DNA of 64,000 nt, taken from Merluccius polli (taxonomy: Eukaryota > Chordata > Actinopteri > Gadiformes > Merlucciidae). The notes below the pieces were generated by a model that was given only the letters and a program-made list of their open reading frames with translations, ran no database searches and was not told the origin of the DNA. Of the stretch, positions 1 to 12,941 are shown one piece after another; the stretch's first letter is position 1, and the number at the start of each line of letters is the position of its first letter. The translations under genes and the position numbers were made by a program. The stretch covers positions 293,532 through 357,531 of the forward strand of contig JAOPHQ010001142.1 of the NCBI GenBank assembly GCA_030340625.1, written 5' to 3'.

Positions 1-304
1 AGGGTTCGCTGTGCTCATCTACCCACTCGGCGAGCGAGAGAGCGGGAGCCAGGGAGGCGCTTCCAAACACTGTAGCTTTACATAAATGTAGATGAATGCA
101 AATAGGTCAGGGAACTATCAACATTTTGGAGGCGGTAAAAGCAGGTAACATTTGAGCCAAGACTGAATCTTATATATAGATATGTGAGCAACGGGCATTG
201 CACCTTTTGTAGTGTAGACGGAGTCCGCATGCACAACTTCCCTCTAGGCTGCCTGGGTTGTCCTCGGGCTCTGCTCAATATGTGATTATGACCTCTGGAG
301 ACGA

Positions 305-335
<31 letters not shown>

Positions 336-2910
336 CTCACGCTGGCTGTGTGAAGTTGGAAGACACCCTAGGGTGAACAACAAATATAGTTGATTATTAG
401 TGATTGCCAATCAGTTTCAGTAGCACGTCTTGTATCGGCTGACCTCGGGCTTGAAATGTCAATTGTATCCGGCCAATGAGTTGACCTTAGCAACTGATTT
501 TCCCCAGGACTTTCACACTCTTGGAGCCGGCGCTGCATACATAACGTGCCAGATATCCATGTCAATCTTTTTTTATTAATTGATTTTTTTTTTTTTACAA
601 ATTCTAGAAAACAAACACAGTTATTTAATGTCTTTGATTTGGTTACTTGCCTACCAGGTACTTCACGTTTACAGTGCTTAGGATGTTTCATAGTTGCCAT
701 GTTTAAAATGGGGGAATACCATTTTCACATCCATACTACCAACAGATAAATGGTGAAAACCAGTGACGTGATCATGGTTTATTTCCCCGTGCCTTTTTTC
801 ATCTTGAACCAAACACTTACCTATTTCATCAACACATGCATACGAGCACAAAGTATGAAGCGCACATGAAGAATGAATTACATACTTTCCAATCCTACAG
901 GCAACATTTCTGACTGCACAGTTGTCTGTTGTAATTTTCCCTTCACTTCAAATGTCTTCGGCCAAGCTTCAGAGTGCAAAATATGTAATTGTAACGCCAC
1001 CTCTCCAATGGCATTCATGGCTTGTTTGAAGGTCACATATATGGCACAGGGTCTATGGCGTTGTGTTGTTTTCCTTCCGCCTGCTCGTTGATCATTGTAA
1101 TGTTGTGCGACCAGCTGTCCAGATGCCTCCATGTTGGATGGGGGGGGGGGGCTCAGCCCATTGGTTGTGCTGATGATGCAATAAACAGCTCAGTAGGACA
1201 CATCCCACCCCCCTCCTATGGCTATAATCATCGTCATAGCGATAGCAGTGCCCACTATTCCTACTGGCCTTTAAAAAATCCACCTCCTCTGACTTTCAGG
1301 AAAGGCACCTATTGTTCATCTGTCGTTTTATTGGTGCATTTGTGATTATTAATGCGTACGTATTCAGGGGAATCCTTATGAGAAATTAGTCGAAAGGGCA
1401 AAGTTCCCCCCTGCTAATTACCAAAACCCATGTGGCATTAAATTAAATCCCCTGTTGTTTTTACTCCTTTGAAAGTGTGCAAAAATGTTAGCAAAGTGTG
1501 GCCCGCTATTTCCCTTTCCACATGGCCAGTCATCCCTCTAATTATTAGCCGTATGCCACAACAACAACAAAGGCACTAGAGGAAAGTCTGCTCTGTCCTT
1601 CCCCCTGCTGTGTGTGGCAATGGCCACTAGTATATGGATCTGAGGGGGGCTCTTGTGAGTTCATGTGGCATTACCAGAGTGGGCACACCCCATTACACTG
1701 AAGGGCCTTCATCTCTTCCCCCACTCCCCCTCTCGTCAACACAACACACAATCGCCGTCGTTTTATTCGTTTTCTGTCCCCTCCTGCCCAGATGGTCTCC
1801 TGCCTGGTCAAACAGAGGGGGCTGCTCCGCCTCGCCTGCCTCATTGATTCTGGAGACTCTATCAATTAATCTGATGAACACTCAACTCTGGAGCACTTCA
1901 GGGGGATGCTGGACCCCTGGCTAGCGTTAAAACACACACACACACACGTCTGGGGGTGCCTACCCTGGAATATTCCACTCACAATAACATGGGAATAAAA
2001 TTGGGATTACTGAAAAGTTACAAAACAGAAAAGTTTCTACAGTTGATGTGTTAATGGTACACTGGATAGACAGATACACTGTCGTGTATGCAATACAAAC
2101 CAGGTAAGCATTTCGGTTTGAACAAAAAAAAAACAAGATATGATATGATGAGTGACGATTTTGCTATGTACTCTCACAACGCTGCGATTCCCTGTCAGTT
2201 ACCATTTTAATGAGCCCATTATTTGCTTTGTCTTGAGGCATGACAGCCAAATGGTTGGTTTGAAATGCTCATTTGGGTGCCAGTCAAGCATATCTATGGA
2301 AACTACCGGACTATGCAAAACGTATAATATCATTATACAGATGTTATCGTAACCTTAACAAAGAGGGAGAGAATAACATTTACTTTATAAAAAATAAACT
2401 TATTACATTTACCACTACCAATATACAGTATGTTGTCATCAACATGTACACTAGATAAATGACTGTATATCATATAGTTGTTTGTCTTTGGTATAAAATG
2501 TAATCCAGTCATTATCCCCTCAATATGCCTGAATGATCAAGAGAAGATGAATGGCGAGTGATTTCTACCTCCTATGTGAGAACATACCTGCCTTCACATT
2601 CGTTTCAGCAATTTCGCTCCAGGTGGACTTGTGGGAACGGTGCATGAGGAAATGCATAAACAATGAAGGCAGCCCATGGAGACTGCATGTGATAATATGA
2701 CAAAAAGGCCGTCTTGTCTTGCTCTAGCATGCCATTTCCACCGTATGAGAAGCAGTGGGAGACGTGCTTCCCTTTAATCACACTGTTTAATCACTTTTGT
2801 TTATCCGTGTACAGTGCAGCGGTGCAACAGCTGGCTGCCAGCGACGTAGCGAGCGAGACACGGGAAGTGATGGACTACTCATGTGTAAACAAACATGGCT
2901 GGCATGTTTG

Positions 2911-2947
<37 letters not shown>

Positions 2948-4800
2948 TCTTTTAGAAGAAATGTCATGCTAGATTGCGGCTAATCTAGATGATCTATGCA
3001 TTCACGCTGGCAGCTAACGAAAAAACCGCAACAAAGCTCTCACACACGGCCTTTAGTGAGATCCATGAATGCAGTCATGTGGGCAACGTGGGAATGACAG
3101 CGGGCTACGCTGCGACGTTAGCTCCCCTCCGCTATGCATGCCTCCTGTACACGCGGGGAAGTCTTTTGGCTGTCAGAGAGGATCTGGCTCGCCCACAGCT
3201 AGCCCCCTATCCCCCCATGCGTAAGCCCGGGGAAGGCTATGAGACCACTGGCCAGCCATGGAGGCCGATGCTCCCGGGAGGAGGGAGGGGACTGCAGGTA
3301 GACTTAGCATGTAGCATTGCCGTTCCGTGACCGAGGATCAAAATTGGCGAATTTGTGGAAATATGAGAATGTATGTTTTGTCATTTAGACATGTAATTCC
3401 GGCCATATTCAAACCATTGGCCGGTCCTAACCGATGGTAATGCTTTCTGGCATTTCAAACGTGGTTATCCAATCACATCATAGATGTTTTAAGACTGTAC
3501 CCATGGGTTATTATTGTACTATTCGGTATTCTGTGGCTTTATCTGACAGCTAAATCATCAAATGCTCTGTCCATCTCTCCATTAGGCTAAGATGTACTTC
3601 CTCTCTCCATGAGATTGAATTGAATGATTGAATGTCCATAGTTTAACGTTGCAGTTCCAATGCAGGCCTTCTTATATTTCCTACTGATAATGAATCATAA
3701 TTAGTTGCCGTGCAACTAAATATAAATAATGAATCACCAGCTAAGGGCTTTTGATATCAAACTCGGATGCACTCGTTACGCACGCTAGTTGTTCATAGCT
3801 CTGAAAACACATAGCTGTACATTCACGTTGAACATTCAAACTGAACCGCTAAAGAATCTATTCCTCTACATCCAACATTTCATCATCTGTGTACTGCCAG
3901 TCATACATTAGCCGGGGCCTCCAACCCGTTATGTCCCTCCCAGCAGCACAATGGGATCTATCGATTGCACGCTCGTTTTTCGCACCAGTCACGCCAATAA
4001 GTGCTTTTTTTTTTTTTTCTCTCTTTTCTTTTTATAAACGGCTCATAAAGGTCTCAGACAGCCGGAGACAGAGGGCTAGAGATATTCCCCACTGCATCCA
4101 TGGATGTAGCAGGTGGTGGCGGTGGTGGGGTTCTGCTGATGCAGCACTCAACATGGGGGGGGGGGGCAGCTATAATGGCCCCTGAACGTCATTGATCAAA
4201 AGATGAACAAAAGCTAAATGGCCGATCGCTCGCAGAAATGTGTAAACACGGATTGTTCTGGGCATTTCAGTGAACTCAGCAGATCTGAGCCATTTCCACC
4301 AACGTTGCCACGGTGTGCCCCGGCTCTATCGCTTACGCCGATAGTTTCCTCCCCCTTTGTCAAACATATAACCACATAATTCTGCACCGCAGTCGCTCAT
4401 TCATCCCCTCGCGGCGCAGGACGTATTTGAGGCATCGTCATTCGGCAGTGTTCCCATCTGTGGTTCAATCCGCCATTTTGGTTATTTTCAGCGAAAGAAG
4501 CTTTGGAAACCACTGGAAACAGAGTGTGAATCTGAGCACAGGAGTATCAAGGTGAAATCCGCCTTTAATCACATATTCATCACAGACAAGCACACAGCTA
4601 CACCAGATGCTGCATCCTAATGCACATCTCAAGGGTCTGAATTGGCATACTGGGGTAGGCGCCTCAAAGAGAAACCCATGATGATTATTGAGGAATGGAG
4701 GACTTTGATTTCAGGGAACGGACGCAATGTTTCCTCTATAGCATGATTCAGCTAAATGTTTTTTGTCATTTATTGCACATCAACGGCTTCCCTGTACTAA
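1..4800. other. Gene-free AT-rich DNA, conserved-noncoding candidates
   Basis: No convincing exon. A (TG)n tract lies at 310-334 and a 32-G run at 2914-2945. Stretches at about 850-1060, 1340-1560 and 3600-3760 are complex and AT-rich, with TAATTA-type homeodomain words; 3702-3718 (TAGTTGCCGTGCAACTA) is a palindromic RFX X-box-like site. Whether these are conserved cannot be judged from one sequence. Confidence 0.4.
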
Positions 4801-4829
4801 ATATAGCTGTATATTTTATTATAATTATA

Positions 4830-4990
4830 GTCGATTAGCAGATGCTTTTATGCAAAGTCACTTTGGTGGTAAATTAATTCCGATACATGCCTTACGGAGC
4901 AGTTCTAGGTCGTAGGCATGTTGCTCAAGGATGCCTACAGGTAGGCTGTGGACATGGGGGTTGAACCTAGTACCTTTTGGCTGGTATTCA
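4830..4990 (+). mobile_element. SINE-like fish repeat
   Basis: GCAGATGCTTTTATGCAAAG, then TTGCTCAAGGATGCCTACAG, then a GGTTGAACCTAG tRNA B-box-like word and TTTTGGCTGGTATTC. The same order of words recurs at 16050-16215 and, reversed, at 5830-5930. Typical of an abundant teleost interspersed repeat. Confidence 0.5.
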
Positions 4991-5422
4991 AACACCCTAG
5001 GCTATCCTGCCCCCAACACGTCTCTGTCTTACTGTGAGAAGGTGATGTGAAGCATCTGCCCATAGAAGCAGCAGCAGCTGCAGCAGCGTCCCTCCTGTAG
5101 CTTCTTTCCACTGGGCTTTCCAAGTCTTCATGGCGCATCTGTCTCAAAACAAAACCAATCAATGGGCAAAGTGAAGCTACTTACAAGGGCTCTAATTATA
5201 AGGTCTAAACAGCAGCGATCATGAGGAACGTGTGATTAACATAGTGACACACAAACAGTGTCTACCTCTGGTCCATGTGAGATGAAGGTATGGTGATGAG
5301 GCCAGATGCACTACTGCATTACACCTGGAGCATTACATTACGGTGAAGCTACATGTTAATTTAGCCATGTGCTAATGCTAACAAACAATCAGGAAGTGCT
5401 AGCTCAGGTAAGAAGGTACCTG

Positions 5423-5930
5423 GGCCGTGTTCCGATATCTGTGAGTACACTAACTTCCGTGAGTACACTTAAACATAGTACACTATCCGTACTCAATAGG
5501 TACGCAGAGCTTCAGATGTTAGTGCTGTTACTCTGTGGCGCACTTAACGGAAATGACATCAGCTGCGCGGCCGCGTCACCCGCCAAACACGTGAATTCAT
5601 TAGACGTTCTCTGAGCGCGGCTCAGCCTGGCCCCGCCTCTTCCGCTACGTAGCTAAGATGGCTGCCGTAGAGTACGCAAAGTGTACCCCGTTGCACACTC
5701 AGCATTTTGGCCGTTTTGAGTACACATACGGGTCCTTTCAAGTACACTTCTTTTGCCACGATCATAATCGGAACACCCTACGTACTCAAACTAAGTATAC
5801 TAAGTACGGGTAGTACGGCTATCGGAAGGATAGTTTAGTGTTTAGGTTGTTTGACTCCCAGCTGAAAGGTTTTGGGTTCACATTGCTTCGGATAAAAGTC
5901 ATCTGCTAGATAGTAAAATGACAACATACC
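5423..5930. mobile_element. Non-autonomous DNA element candidate plus reversed SINE-like repeat
   Basis: GGCCGTGTTCCGAT (5423) is mirrored by ATCGGAACACCC at about 5766-5777, with repeated GAGTACAC/GTACTC words between, suggesting a short non-autonomous DNA transposon. 5830-5930 holds the minus-strand copy of the SINE-like repeat (AGCAGATGACTTTTATCC, GTGAACCCAAAACC, AGCTGGGAGTC). Exact ends are unclear. Confidence 0.35.
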
Positions 5931-7560
5931 TGCAAAATGATACAGGACTAGCTTAATTTATGAGTTGTAGGCTGGTCTAATCTTAACTGACTGGGTGAAA
6001 CGCCCAGCCTCATTGTCATAGGTCAGTTGTGATTGATTGGAGGCGTGTCCCACAAACGGCACACCTTTCTTAAAGGGCTACACCCCTCCTACATCCAGAA
6101 ATTATTTTATGTTCCCGACCCATAGTATTATTCATGTATTCTTGTGTTTATTTTCCCATTCACAGATAACTGAAAGTTGTCTGTAGAGTCTGGTGGAAAT
6201 GGTATTAGTAACTTTTCGCCATTTGGTTAAATATGACACGATGAAATGTAATTTTCTGCAATGAGAAGAAGAGAGAAAGAAAGTCTAACTAAAAATATAA
6301 AAAATATGTAGGTCACCTCTGATGGGCCAATTCGTTGAAAAAAAAAGTAAAAGCGCTTCGACTGAATGACTACATGGGCTTCTTGTCATTGTACTCGGGT
6401 CAGCTGGGGAATTACATTTTTACTATATAACCATGTATTCTAAGGAAGGGAACTTGTTGGAAATATAATCTCCAGGACTGGGACTTTCAACTGCAGCGTG
6501 TCACTTCGCTGTCTTCAATTTATCTATTTCTTGATTCGTCAAAGCACCTCGCTTACCTATTGCCTTCACATTCTCAATGTTTTATTTAAAAACCTTTCCT
6601 CTTTTTCATTGGGAGGAGGAAGACAAGGATATATCTTGTTCAGGTATGTTATCGTATGAATTCCTCTCTCTGACCAACCCGGTCTCATCCTGCTGTCCTC
6701 ATAAATTGACAGCAAAGGAGGTCCATCATTTCTTTAATCACATTTGGTGCTTCCATCTAAATCAAATATTTAGAGGTTTCAGCCTTTGAGTGGTGGAGTC
6801 TTTTGAAGGAGGGTGACCCTATAACGTTTCTCAACCAATCAATCGTTATATTATTTAATACCAGGTCAACTATTAATTTCTTTAAATTCAATTTAATTCC
6901 ACAAATTGCTGTATATAAACAACAACAAAAAACGTAACACAGCCAGTGAAGTGCTGTGAGGTCACATGCAATAGCGAGAGACCGCTGCAATGGCCAGTTC
7001 TCTTTGATGGTGAATCAACGGAGGAGAGATGCGATGTATCATGTGACAGAATATAAATAAAGGTGTTTCATCCTATGTGCCCTTGCATTCACATCAAATA
7101 GATGAGAGGCATACTGTAGATGTATTTTTTTAAATATATATCTTAGGTGCAGTGCTTTATGCCTTGCCTTTATGCATTTGTTATTGCATTTTGAGTTTGT
7201 CCCTTTAACTCTCACCACAGAATCCAGGAGCTGCAGATGCTTTCCTCGGACGCCATCCATGTGATTGGTCCACTATTCCTCAACAGCCAACCACATCCCA
7301 CTACAGCATGTATATAAATGTGTGCTTTTCCTATTTCAGACAGATTATGACTTGCAATTGCTGGAGAGCTCCTGAAATGCGATTGTTATCTGAAAGTCTA
7401 CTTTTGTATGCAATTGTCCTGTCCCTTTATGTTCTCCCTTATAGGGAAAGTGCCAGTTAAGTTTGGGGTACCCTTTACATGTACATCATGTAGGGTTTCT
7501 CTGATAAATAACATTAATAACTTCAGATTTGTTCAATCTGGACCCCCCATCATTTGGGGA
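5931..7560. other. No gene recognised
   Basis: AT-rich unique-looking sequence. Short open frames lack homology cues, splice context or codon bias. Nothing else is supported. Confidence 0.4.
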
Positions 7561-7570
7561 CAATGCAGCA

Positions 7571-8122
7571 ACATTTTTTTAAAATTGGTCCAGTATTGAG
7601 TGAGAGGACTTCAGGCGTCAGCAGCAAAATGGGCAGCAATGGAAAACTATGGGGCAATAGTGTCTTGTGAATGTACAATGTACTCTAAAAGTGGGGGGTC
7701 GCGAGAGTTGAGTTGTTGCAGGAACAGAACGGTGGAAACGTGCAAACACAAGCCATTGCTTTTTAAAAATTATTTTAATTAACTAAGCAACGCTTTCTGT
7801 AGTCCAACACAACAACCCCCTGCCTCCTCTCTCCAACTCTCACTCACGTTTCAACCGTTCTCTTCCTGCAACAACTCAACTCTCCCGACTCTCGAGATTG
7901 CAAGAGTTCAGAGCAACAAACAGACCGGATCAAGCGAATGGTAAAGACTAATGTTTCAGTTCTCGTGGGGATCCTTTCCATAATGTTGCAGACACTTATA
8001 ACAACAATCTGAGCCTGTCGGTGGCAAAACAAGCACTTTTAGAGGACGTACATTGACAGGGCGTTTCGGGGCGGAGAGCTGAAGCCTTCTCGCTCAATAC
8101 TGGACCAATTTCAATAATTGTT
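7571..8122. repeat. Inverted repeat pair, arms about 180-270 bp
   Basis: AATTGGTCCAGTATTGAG and GAGTTGAGTTGTTGCAGGAA occur on the plus strand in the left arm (7571-7752) and on the minus strand in the right arm (8122-7848), with a loop of about 100 bp. The arms differ by an internal indel; the right arm has about 90 bp more. Probably two opposed copies of one transposon-derived repeat. Confidence 0.6.
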
Positions 8123-8129
8123 GTCCGCA

Positions 8130-9425
8130 TTAGTCACTGAGACCCAACATGATCGGAAAATAGGGTCCAGGTTGAAAAATCCCAAAGTTCAAGACATTAG
8201 GTTAGACATGTGTGTCACCCCTGTATTTTTGTTAAAGTAGAGAGTAGGTTTTTGTTTTCATTCATTTCTGGTTAACTCTACTTTTAGGAAGACTTGTTTT
8301 GTAAGATCAAGTTCTTCAGATTTGGCTCCACTTTTGGTTCTTTCCCTTACCCCCTTGGTCTATATTGTAAGTAATTTGTGAATAGTCACTGTGCACCTAA
8401 TTAAAACACGTATGACTCTGACAAAAATATTTGTAATTCACCATCTGTCACTTACCAGTTGTACTGGGTTATGTTTACGTCCCTTCTTTCACTAGACGGC
8501 CATTAGGGTTGTAACAATACATACACAATAGAGTGAAGAAACCCTTTAAAGTCAAGTGATGTGTAGCTTCTTGAAACAGGCGACATACATAATTATGTAG
8601 TAAAAGGCATCCAATCAGAGTAACACAGTTCTACTTGGGGGATTAAGAAAACTATCAATTCAATGTAGGACATATTCCCTACCTCATCTATTTTAAACTA
8701 ATCCTAATGACTGCTCATACTGATTTACACCTTTACCGCACTAAGCATTAATATTGATGGAGATACCAATTCCAGTATGTCAGCCAAAATAGGTTATCGG
8801 TAATAGAGGTTGATGACACAGAGACGTTTGATGTGTTCATCTGAAATATTGATAGTTCTTCTCTATACCCTGCCATTCCTATACCTTTGTATGCTTTATT
8901 TTCTTATTCTACTGAATTTTCTCTTGTACTTCTTAATGCAAGTTGGAGAAATGTTACAGAGACGGATGTATGCATGTATGGTGGGTGGGAAGATTTGAGA
9001 TTTGAAATGTCTAGAGTCATACATTTAATAATACTACATGGCAGAAAAACGTAATAAGTCTGTTACTGTTAGTATAGGCTACAACTCTCAGAGATCCCTA
9101 TTTAATCTGACTAGTAAAATAGACACGTTGGCTTGTTTGACATGCAGTAGGATATTTAGAGTAAAATAGAAAAAAAGCAATGCAATAAATACGTTATTAA
9201 ATAGCATTACTAACATATTAAATAGCATTAAATCAATTAATAAACTGTCTCCAATTAGAAGTGCATGCAGCACCTGACAACCCTTAGATCTTAATGATTA
9301 AAAACACAACCGCAATGCTATGAAGCTAAATGTGTCAGATATGAGGATATTTCATTCCTAAACAATCACAACATTTTTAGTTGATGTTATTGGTCTTTGT
9401 GATTTAAAGAGATTAACTGGCAGCC
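8130..9425. other. No gene recognised
   Basis: AT-rich sequence up to the Harbinger element; no coding signal, repeats or RNA gene identified. Confidence 0.4.
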
Positions 9426-9604
9426 CAGGGGTCCGTTTCACAAAGCAGGTTTAGTGAAAACTCTGAGTTTATTAACCCTGAAATGAGGGAAACTCTGAGT
9501 TTTCCATTTCACAAAGGGAGGTAACTCAAACCAGAGAAAGAGGGGTAACTCCAGCCTGTTTCAGAGAGAGAGGTAACTTAAGCTCTCGGTCAGTTTTGGA
9601 GACA

Positions 9605-10489
9605 ATGGAAGACTGTGAATTGATCAAGAGATATAGGCTAAATCGTGAGGCTAATAGGCTAATCGTATAAAACTTGTTGTGGAATTAGTGCGGGATGCAA
9701 TAACATCCCAGACTAACAGGAATAACCCGATTAGTCCGGAAATAAAATGTTTGGCAAAACTACGATATTTAGCAACAGGGAAAATGCAACTTTGCAATGC
9801 CGACGATTTAGGAATATCGCAACCATCAGTCAGCCATAAACCGAACCATCAACGCCCTCTGTAGACCACATATCAATTCAATTCAAACTTTATTAAGGAC
9901 ACATCTCATGAAAGGTCCATAACACCAACACAACACAATACAATACAATAATAACAAAATAATACAAATAGAATAAAAAATACACACATATACATGTACA
10001 TACATATATGTAAATACACATACACACAAACACACACACACGATTCCACAATGATCCTATATTTACATACAGGCTAGAAGAGCTGACAGAGCTCAGTTCA
10101 AAGTTGGTTAAGGCTGAAATAATACCATTAATATCATCCAACAGTTTATCCGGTTTCCTTTGGACAATCAACAACTACACAGGATCAAAGCCAACTTCAT
10201 GGCATGCAGGTATGCCGGTGTGGTCGGTGCTATGGACGGGACGCAAATAAAAATAATTGCGCCATCAAAAGATGAGGACGTGTTCGTCAATAGAAAGAAA
10301 GTGCATTCCATCAACACGCAGATTGTTTTTGGTGCAACTTTTAACATTCTTGATGTTGTTGCAAAGTGGCCTGCAGGGTCTACCCATGATCCGCGTATTT
10401 TAATGGAGAGCAGTCTGAGGCAAGACGTGGCTCTTGACACCCTATCTCAATCCACAACCGGGAGCACAGTTAAAGTGTCATGTAAGTGA
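9605..10489 (+). pseudogene. HARBI1-like transposase remnant (inner element)
   Basis: Open segments encode ELVRDAITSQTNRNNPISPE and DDLGISQPSVS, followed after a one-base shift by INRTINAL: the helix-turn-helix region of PIF/Harbinger transposases. The catalytic region continues at 10141-10489 with FIRFPLDNQQLHRIKANFM, GVVGAMDGTQIKI (first catalytic Asp) and WPAGSTHDPRIL (second Asp). It is broken by a stop after residue 21 of the first ATG frame (9665-9667), the frameshift near 9831, and a 265-bp insertion (9874-10140). Later sequence is degenerate. Not functional. Confidence 0.7.
9874..10140 (-). mobile_element. 5'-truncated LINE 3' end
   Basis: On the minus strand this segment ends AATAAAGTTTGAATTGAATT, a 3' tail with ATTG repeats typical of fish non-LTR retrotransposons, and it splits the transposase reading frame. 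It contains a (TGTA/TG)-rich stretch (9980-10040). The LINE family cannot be named from about 265 bp. Confidence 0.5.
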
Positions 10490-11304
10490 TTACGCAGATT
10501 ACGCTTAGTCCTATGCGTAAAAAACATGGTATTAGTTCTTTGTCGCCTTTTATTTGCTAAATCCATATTTATTATTGTTTACTGTTTTCCTCCATATATG
10601 TTAGAGCACACAAAAATACACGAAATCTTGTGGAGAGAGGATGTGATCACAGTGATCTGTGTATGCGCCATTCTCCACAACCGGTATGGGCTGTTATTTA
10701 AAGTGTTGAAGTGATTGGATAATAGTTTGCAGGGTGCTTTTAATTGCCTCCTTGATTTAATGCAATTTACATATTTTTATTGTTTGCTTTTTCTCTCTCT
10801 CTTTAACGTGCATATAGGCTACAACGTCATTATCGTGGTCTGCACAAACTTGTCGTCATGCGTGTATTCTGCTAACTGCACTGTCCATAACTATTTGATA
10901 GGAATGTCTAGCCGAGGCTATTTCCTTGTTCTTCGGTGATTCAGTGGGCTCGTTTCCACAGAGACCGCCTGCTCTGAACAACCAATCACCGTACTGACCG
11001 CTTCCGAACTCGTGCACGAGAATCGACGTAATCCATAGCAACGGCGCGTCACTCTTAGTTCACTCTTAGTGATTTATCCTTAGTATGAGTAGGTCTCAGC
11101 GGCTTTGTGAATAACTTTTAAGAAAAAACTCCTACGTAAAATGTTTTAGCGCAAGTTAGGAGCACTCCTAGCAGTAAGATAAAATGCTTTGTGAATACGG
11201 CCCCTGGTTTTTCTCAATGAACCTAGAGTTTCTCTCTGTCTCCGCCCTCTTTCAGCCACACACGCCATTTGATTTCCTCTTTCATTCATTCAGTCATCAG
11301 CAGG

Positions 11305-11580
11305 CACTGGCGTAACTATCGACGGTGCAACCGGTGCATTGCACCGGGGCCCAGACGCCGGAGGGGGCCCATGAAGAAGCAGGGGGGGGGGCCTACCCCG
11401 TCAACAATCGCGCACCCCCCCCAGTCAACAATCGCGCAGCACCCCCCCCCCCCCCCCCCCCCCCCCCCCCGTCAACAATCGTGCAGCACCCCCCCCCCCC
11501 CCTGTCAACAATCACGCAGCACCCCCCCCCCCCCCCCCCCCCCCCCCAGCAGGCGAGTTTTGGCGTAGCCGTCTTTCAAA
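11305..11580. repeat. Transposon fragment with poly-C minisatellite
   Basis: GGCGTAACTATCGACGGTGC (from 11310) and GGGGCCCAGACGCC recall a common fish DNA-transposon arm. It is followed by three to four copies of a unit made of GTCAACAATCGCGCAGCA plus a run of 10-30 C. On the minus strand the unit reads TGCGCGATTGTTGAC then poly-G, a core shared with loci at 27.0 and 46.7-47.4 kb. Confidence 0.6.
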
Positions 11581-11708
11581 AATCATTAAAAAAATCAGAG
11601 TCAGTAGGCTATTTCAGAAGTCCATTAGGCACAGTAGGAGGCGACTTTTTTTCACGAACATGGTATGTCCTTTTGACAACGATCCCGTGGATGAAGGTGC
11701 AGCATTAT

Positions 11709-11956
11709 GGTGCATTCTATTTGTCTCGTAATCGCGACTTGCAGCTCGGGTGTGACGTCACATCCGTCTCGGAAAACGAGTGACCTCGGGTTTTTGCCTT
11801 CTATAGCCATCTTTGTTACTGAACTCGGGGTCCTCTGAGTTCAGACGAGTTGACGAGTCGTATATACGACCTCGGGGGCCTTCTATTTGCAACTTCCGGT
11901 TCGTAACTCGGAAATCCGACTCGCAGATCGAGTCGGGTGGACAAATTGAACGCACC
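11709..11956. mobile_element. Palindromic MITE, 248 bp
   Basis: Left end GGTGCATTCTATTTGTC and right end (reverse complement) GGTGCGTTCAATTTGTC form imperfect terminal inverted repeats. The interior is rich in CTCGG/CCGAG words and largely self-complementary. Flanks share ATTA. It abuts the broken Harbinger transposase. Confidence 0.5.
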
Positions 11957-12356
11957 ATTACTGCGTGGAGAATTAAATATTCGTCGGGAGAGTGTTATCA
12001 GACCACGCATAGATGTAGCATTTCCAGACAATTATCTTTTTGAGCGGTACCGTTTCACGTCACAGTCCATCATTTACATACACAACCTAATCCGTCCTTA
12101 CATTTGCAACATTTCCAACCGTAGTCATGCTCTCACATCCCAGCAGATATTGTGTGTTGCACTGCGTTTCTTTGCAAATGGAAGTTGTTTGTACAATGTC
12201 GGAGATGCAGAGCACTTGAGCAAGGCAACTGCATGCAGGGCAGTCAGAAAAGTGTGCCTCGCCATGAAACGGCTTTTACCCATGTTTGTCGTTTTCCCTG
12301 GACATAAACCTGTCAGAGCCATCAAGGAGGTCTTGGGGGGTGGACTCAGAGGATGA
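11957..12356 (+). pseudogene. HARBI1-like transposase N-terminal part (outer element)
   Basis: The frame encodes LLRGELNIRRESVIRPRID, FPDNYLFERYRFTSQSIIYI and ALTSQQILCVALRFFANGSC, then VGDAEHLSKATACRAVRKV, matching the N-terminal half of PIF/Harbinger transposases. It ends shortly after VRAIKE. The DDE catalytic half is absent, so the element is internally deleted. A 248-bp MITE lies directly upstream. It differs in sequence from the transposase at 9605-10489, so two subfamilies are present. Confidence 0.7.
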
Positions 12357-12941
12357 GCTCCCTCCAGGGATTCCCTCAGCCACTGGCCTTCCAGTATACT
12401 GGCTTAGGGCTCCTCTGCCTCCGTTAGAGGTGGCGGTGCCGGGCCTCCACCCGTTTTACGGGCATCTGCCTTCTTTCTGTTGGCTGAGTAGAAGTCTGTG
12501 TTAGTTTAAATAGGCTTAATTATTTAACAGAACATGATATAGATGAGAAGACATTTATGTGTGTGAAAACAGCATTATGTTGGGGATAAAACAACTGTAC
12601 AGTCAAATAGCCACTTAAAATTTACTTTACAGTGTAAAACATGATCACAATGATCATGCCGAGGTCTTATCTGTTTGAACAATGTTTTTATATGTCATCT
12701 TAAGCTGCTGCCAAGTGCGCTTCTCCCCCGCGGGATTGCACCTAAATGAAATAAATGAATAGTTACCATTCAAGCAGTTTTCCCCTGTAATATTATTGTG
12801 ATAGCAAACATTTAAACATTTAAACTACAGTTAAACTTACGCAGCAGTGTTGCACTTCTTTCTAAAAACGCCATATGAGCGCATTAGGATTTCCAATTCG
12901 AGGTTGGTGAAAAACGTAGACCTCCTCTTCCCCGTTGCCAT
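12335..12941 (-). pseudogene. Harbinger-associated Myb/SANT-like protein gene, broken
   Basis: Starting at ATG (12941-12939) the minus strand reads MATGKRRSTFFTNLELEILM, with a GTAAGTT donor at 12840. A second exon (about 12741-12671) continues CNPAGEKRTWQQLKMTYKNI, the Myb/SANT-like trihelix core of Harbinger-encoded DNA-binding proteins. The next donor is lost (GATAAG), leading to a stop. A third block (about 12483-12335) encodes NRKKADARKTGGGPAPPPLT and then frameshifts to a stop. Confidence 0.65.

Larger units (their letters stand above)
9595..11204 (+). mobile_element. Second Harbinger-like element nested in the first, left end lost
   Basis: The outer element's 5' flank stops near 9597 and resumes near 11205 (GGTTTTTCTCAATGAACC). 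The sequence between ends in a different terminal repeat, reading GTGAATACGGCCCC at 11191-11204, preceded by a long subterminal region about 10930-11190. No matching left terminus is seen, so the element is 5'-truncated or rearranged. It carries a broken HARBI1-like transposase. Confidence 0.6.

Noticed and set aside
11400..11560. CRISPR-like direct repeats with short spacers
   Set aside because: Vertebrate genome; repeats are separated by poly-C, not unique spacers. This is a minisatellite.
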